This document shows positions 59,543-64,000 of a DNA stretch of 64,000 nucleotides, one piece after another; the first letter of the stretch is position 1, and every line of letters begins with the position of its first letter. The translations under genes were made by a program, and so were the position numbers. The stretch covers positions 40,624,627 to 40,688,626 of the forward strand of contig JAAONU010000013.1 of the NCBI GenBank assembly GCA_012932295.1, given 5' to 3'. This stretch comes from Cyclina sinensis. Its lineage: Eukaryota; Mollusca; Bivalvia; Venerida; Veneridae. The notes under the pieces are model-generated. The model was not told where the DNA came from. It worked only from the letters and a program-made list of their open reading frames with translations, and searched no databases.

Positions 59543-60923
59543 ATATTTCACTAAAATGAAGAAAGACATAATCATGCATGATTGAATAAATTTGATAAAT
59601 CAAGAAATTATGAATTATCTAATTGTGATATTGCTTGTATAACACGAATTCTATCAATTGCATAATTTTGAATTTTAGATACATTAATATTGCCCGCAGA
59701 AACAAATCACATGCACCACACGAGCACTTTGATGCACACAAATCACAACAAGACTGTAAACTACTGACATTAAAGTCTTTGTCAGTCACAAAATGCTGCA
59801 AAATAGCTTGTCTGTGCTTTTTACTACATTCTTAACCATTGAACTCACACGACCAAGTTGGTAAGGATTACACAATTTAACTTAAAAAGTCTTTTCACCA
59901 TTTCTGCCACATCTGCCTGTTTCTTGCAGCAAGTCTACAATTATATAGAAGAACATTTTTAATTTAACTGTGAAAATCTTTTACTTATACTCACATTCCT
60001 AATTATCTGGTTGCAAAAACAATCCCTGAATAATCCTCTTTCCCCAGCTTCTGAACAATATTTTCTTCTTAACAGGTGTCTCAGAATGCAACATTTCAAT
60101 ATTTTTAATTTTTCTGAATCCGTTGTCCAGTAAACTGAAGACATCTTAAACAGAGGCACAATAAATGACCAACCTTGGGGCAGTTACTTTTCATTTCAAA
60201 CATTGAATCTGTTAGCCAGCAAAAATGATTCTCCTGTCATTTCAGCTACGTCTATGAATTTATTTTTTCACGATTTGGAGATTAAGAGATTATAGTGGCA
60301 CTTTTCATGTTAAATACAATCAAAATTTCCCTGTTTACTTTTGTTTGTTGCACTTAAGACAAGTACATTCGCATTTTGAAATATGTTTATCAGTTCACCA
60401 GTGCAGCGAAACCACTTCCGGAAGACCTTGTCCTCTTGTTCATGCTCAAGTCCTCCCCTTAAATGTTTTGAAAAGAAAAGTAAATGTGTTCCAGCAGTTG
60501 GAAGGTTATTGATTTATACCAAATTTATTTTGGCAAGATAAAAAACTAAGTATTAAGCATGTTTAAATGAGCGATACGTATAAAACCTCAAACTACTTAA
60601 AACCTGTAAATAATATAAAAAGTAGACATATCATATCAACAATATAGAAGTTGGAAAACATGCACATTACAAATAATGAAATAGAACCCTCTTTGCATCT
60701 GAAGTGTGTTGGAACTATTAAAATTTGATTATATTTTTTCTTTGTGAGTATGCAGCAATTTTATGTTAGAAATGGTGACCTTTAACATGAAAGATGCATT
60801 ACTTACAGACTTGAAGGCGGCGCTTATGTTGTTAACTTTGCCTTTCGTTACACCCGGTCTTCGATAAGTTAAGTCAATGAACAAACACACAATTATCTTT
60901 TCAGAGCATTTCTCTTCTGTCAT
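59462..60923 (-). pseudogene. RecQ-like DNA helicase gene fragment (copy B)
   Basis: Same exon order as in copy A. Exon 1 (60923-60807) is an open 39-codon frame beginning MTEEKCSEKIIVCLFIDLTY and ending precisely at GTAAGT. Exon 2 (60457-60339) reads VFRKWFRCTGELINIF and VLVLSAT. Exon 3 (about 60215-59990) carries a deletion of 7-8 bases before IEMLHSETPVKK, so its frame breaks. Exon 4 (59830 to about 59700) reads CSKKHRQAILQHF and the CCDLCASKCSCGAC cluster. Exon 5 (about 59542-59462) follows CATTTTAG. Exon 1 ends in phase 0 but exon 2 would meet a stop in that phase, so exons between them (Walker A, DEAH) are missing. It is a remnant, broken at a different place from copy A. Confidence 0.62.
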
Positions 60924-60947
60924 TTTCTTTATTGGCAGAAATAATTA

Positions 60948-62059
60948 TGCCCCCACTTCAAAGAAGAGGGGGTATATTGCTTTGCAATTGTCTGTCTGTC
61001 GGTCGGTCCGTCGGTCCATAGACCAAATGGTTTCCGACCAATAACTAAAGAATGCTTAGGCCTAGGAACTTCAAACTTGGTAGGATGATTGTCCATCACC
61101 AGTAGATGACCCCTGTTGATTTTGGGGTCAAGGGGTCAAAGGTCAAGGTCACATTGACCTTGTAGGTAGAAACAGTTTCCGACCAATAACTAAAGAACGC
61201 TTAGGCCTAGAAACTTCAAACTTGGTAGGATGATTGTCCATCACTAGTAAATGAGCCCTATTGATTCTGGGGTCAAGGGGTCAAAGGTCAAGCTCACAGG
61301 GACCTTCATCCTAAAAACGGTTTCCGATCAATAACTAGAGAACGCTTTGACCTAGGTTCACCAAACTTGGTATGCTGGTTGGTCATTACCAGTAGATGAC
61401 CCCTATTGATTTTGAGTCATTAGGTCAAAGGTCAAGCTCACAGGGACCTTCATCCTAAAAACGGTTTCCGATCAATAACTAGAGAACGCTCTGACCTAGG
61501 TTCACCAAACTTGGTATGCTGGTTGGTCATCACTAGTAGATGATTCCTGTTGACTTTGAGGTCATTAGGTCAAAGGTCAAGATCACAGAGACTTTCATCC
61601 TTAAAACGGTTTCCGATCAATAACTAGAGAACGCTTAGGCTTAGAAACTTCAAACTTGGTAGGATGATTGTCCATCACCAGCAGATGACCTCTATTGATT
61701 TTGGGGTCAAGGGGTCGAAGGTCAAGGTCACATTGACCTTGTAGGTAAAAAACGGTTTCCAATCAATAACTTGACAACCCATGCGCCGTTGACCCTCAAA
61801 CTTCATATCTGCATTTGTCTTGGCCAGTAGATGACCCCTATTGATTTTTTGGGTCAAAGGTCAAGGTCACATGTATGTCAAAACAGTTCAGACCTATAAC
61901 TTGGCTACCAAATGGCATCGGGTTTTGTGGACTGTGAGACTTACATTTTAGATAACATGTATATTTGGTCACTAGGTCAAAAGTCAGTCACAATAATCTG
62001 GCCACATGACTAATTGGCTGCCGATAGGGGGCATACATGTTTTACAAACATATCTTGTT
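60948..62059 (+). mobile_element. 1.1-kb element made of tandem 145-bp units, private to copy B
   Basis: Edges: TATGCCCCC (60946-60954) and the inverted GGGGGCATA (62027-62035), with an extra tail to CTTGTT. ATTA lies on both sides (60944-60947, 62060-62063), and copy A shows the uninterrupted site at about 45225. Six units begin near 61029, 61168, 61317, 61459, 61605 and 61752 (GGTTTCCGA-CAATAACT-AAG/GAGAACGC), with a decayed seventh near 61880. Each contains TCAAACTTGGTA and GGTCAAAGGTCAAG. I associate this type with bivalve genomes; no coding capacity. Confidence 0.85.
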
Positions 62060-63531
62060 ATTAATATTTAAGCAACTTTCCATATACTGTTGTTAATACT
62101 GCCATGTAGTTCTTTCTGCCAATAATGTACCGAAGAACGTACTTTTGTAAGTTTTAACGACGGCAGTCGTTATTTTTTCTAACATTTCTCCACCGTATCA
62201 TCGGTCATATTGCGACCATTACCGAAAGCTTTATGAAACACATTTTTCTCTGTTTAGCTGTTGTAGAAAAAGTTATCTGAGAAAATAAATCTTGCTTCCA
62301 TATGGTACTAACGTGCAGTCATCAGATGTAACTTTTTTGTTACATCTGACTTAAGTGAGATTGCGTTATTTACGAACACCAGTCTTTTCTTCCAAGATTA
62401 TTATAAAACTTAAAAAGTTACGAATAACAAGTTGGGTTTTTATAATAAGTAGTCAGATATACAAAGCTATACTTCTTTGTACAAAACCTGAGAAATTAAA
62501 CAGATCTAAAATAAAAATACTAATACACTTTATTCAAGATACTAAAAGGACAATGACCAAAGTTCTTAGTGCTGGTTAATGACCTTGTTGACTGAATCAT
62601 TAATATCCAGGATTAGAAATTGTTTGGCTGCATACCATTTCTCCACAAATTGTACAATGTAATCAACCACCTGTCTATCCAAGAAAGCCATATCAATATA
62701 TGAGATTGACATGTACATCTGCGCATCGACTGAGCAAATCCGGACTATCGACTCCCTTCAACGTTTTTGATCTCAATGACATGCGATTATTACCACACAA
62801 CGTCTCTCTTCATTTGACTCTGTAGCAGTTCTCTGTTTTCTGTATACTTGTTCACTCATTACTGGAATTTGAAGGGTTGGGGGGGTGGTATCGTTGACAA
62901 ATGTGCACTTCCGCTAATGTTTAGAAAACGGATTTTAAGACTATAAATTCAGATGTTTATTTTATAAATATGCAGATAATTAGTAAGGATTGTTATGCAA
63001 AGACTACGATTTCGTTAATGAAAAAATCTACAATACCTGGAAGTTTCAAATGAAAGTACAGCAGGAAAATGTATGAAACTATATTCTTAAATGGTCATTT
63101 CCTTCTGAAATACGCATATATCCAAAGTGAAAAACATTATTGCACAAGACAAATCAGTTGGTCTTTCTACTCGTTAAATCATAGGTTGGCAAAATCCAAC
63201 GTTTTTGTTTCATTTAAACAAAGAAAACCAGCAATAATGTCTCGCATTTTGCGGTTATGGTAATTAGTTGGTAGAAACATGAATTCTGATGCAAAACCAT
63301 AGTCATTTATCTCCGAATAGAGTATTGAATAGCCGTTTTGAATATTGTCTTCCGTATTCTAGGTATCAAATGTATACCTAAACAGTGTTGTGATAGCATA
63401 ACCAAACATTATATTTAAATATAAATATATCAGTAGTATACAGTGCGAAAACCTAGTGATTGGATATACAGAATATGAAACGTAGCTATTCAAAATGGAA
63501 AAAATCTTACCAAACTGAGTGGAAAAAAAAG

Positions 63532-63687
63532 AAATAAGTTAGCAAATGCCGCACAGATCGCTGAAGAATATTTTCGACAACTGTGTGAAGAGAAATAAAT
63601 AATAATATTAAATAAGTTAGCAAATGCCGCACAGATCGCTGAATAATATTTTCGAAAACTGTGTGAAGAGAAATAAATAATAATATT
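63532..63687 (+). repeat. 78-bp unit, two tandem copies (copy B only)
   Basis: Units start AAATAAGTTAGCAAATGCCG at 63532 and 63610. Copy A has a single unit at about 49968, so the duplication followed the 13-kb event. Confidence 0.88.
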
Positions 63688-63774
63688 ATTCATTTTCTTA
63701 CATGACATATGACGCGTTAGGCATAAGTAAGTAAAAATAACATGTATCATGTTATATAATTATCTGTTTTTATG

Positions 63775-64000
63775 ATATATTATACGATAATAAATAAATA
63801 AGAGTACTATTGTATAATAATGTTAAAGTTATATAAATTAAGTTTTAGATATTTCCAAAATACTACAATAGGCGATACCTTTCTTAGAGCTAATTGCTTG
63901 TAGAAGTCCCAGCTGTTCTTCGTTGTCAAACTTTTTCATGTTTGAAGAACCTGGCTGATATAAATGTTACAAAGGTAATCATCAAATTGTCGTTCCTCCA
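63775..64000. other. Right flank beyond copy B
   Basis: No counterpart in copy A and no recognisable feature. Confidence 0.5.

Larger units (their letters stand above)
51920..63774. repeat. Tandem segmental duplication, copy B
   Basis: Colinear with 36899-50128. Private blocks: 54703-54933 (LINE tail), 55209-55587, about 57532-57640, about 57738-59170, 60948-62059 and a 78-bp tandem repeat at 63532. The internal indels let insertions be dated relative to the duplication. Confidence 0.92.

Noticed and set aside
61675..61857. Minus-strand ORF within the tandem-unit element
   Set aside because: It only reflects the repeat unit's periodic composition; no domain and no start context.
60954..62040. 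CRISPR-like array (regular repeats with variable parts)
   Set aside because: Units are about 145 bp, degenerate throughout and in a eukaryotic repeat context; no short conserved repeat with unique spacers.

Overview
This window is eukaryotic, AT-rich, gene-poor and built mostly from transposable elements. There are long non-coding tracts, splice-like signals, Pol III-type (tRNA-derived) promoters, non-LTR, LTR, DIRS-type and DNA transposons, and no operons or ribosome binding sites. The Tc1-like transposase, the 'TATGCCCCC' tandem-repeat element, the SINE core with GACGTTAAA and the degenerate array ending near GGTCCGGACAAAG all resemble repeats I associate with bivalve mollusc genomes. A bivalve is therefore my best guess; no single-copy host gene confirms it.

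Layout. (1) 1-1.4 kb is one copy of a dispersed duplication whose partner lies at 30.6-31.9 kb. (2) 1.8-4.25 kb, minus strand, is a broken DIRS-type element (RT end, RNase H, tyrosine recombinase) with a tandem pair of twin hairpins between its genes. (3) 9,576-14,734 is the most interesting single element: a 5,159-bp DNA transposon with 25-bp terminal inverted repeats (23/25), a 4-bp target duplication AAGA, arrays of a TCCCGTAAATTAGGA motif around its genes, and an unusual D-D-E transposase split by two frame disruptions. (4) 16,516-20,871 is a Ty3/gypsy-like LTR element on the minus strand with LTRs, PBS, purine-rich tract, zinc knuckle, protease and the start of RT; an arginine-rich 18-bp minisatellite lies in its gag region. 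(5) 21.7-27.4 kb is an L1/Tx1-like LINE with an uninterrupted 1,254-codon endonuclease-RT ORF, a poly(A) tail and a candidate 15-bp target duplication. (6) 27.8-28.0 kb is a SINE, and 32.4-33.7 kb is a 5'-truncated LINE.

(7) From 36.9 kb onward the window is a tandem segmental duplication of about 13 kb: copy A 36,899-50,128 and copy B 51,920-63,774, alignable by eye throughout. Comparing the copies gives empty and filled sites for several later insertions. In A these are a 431-bp TTAA MITE, a 1.9-kb TTAA element, a Tc1 element and a SINE. In B they are a 231-bp LINE tail, a block holding another tRNA-cored MITE, and a 1.1-kb tandem-repeat element. Both copies carry minus-strand exons that look like a RecQ-family DNA helicase. 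The copies are disabled at different places (exon 1 in A, exon 3 in B), while one short downstream exon differs only at synonymous sites.

I found no complete host gene, rRNA, functional tRNA or CRISPR array. Boundaries are by eye; frame disruptions at homopolymers may be assembly errors.
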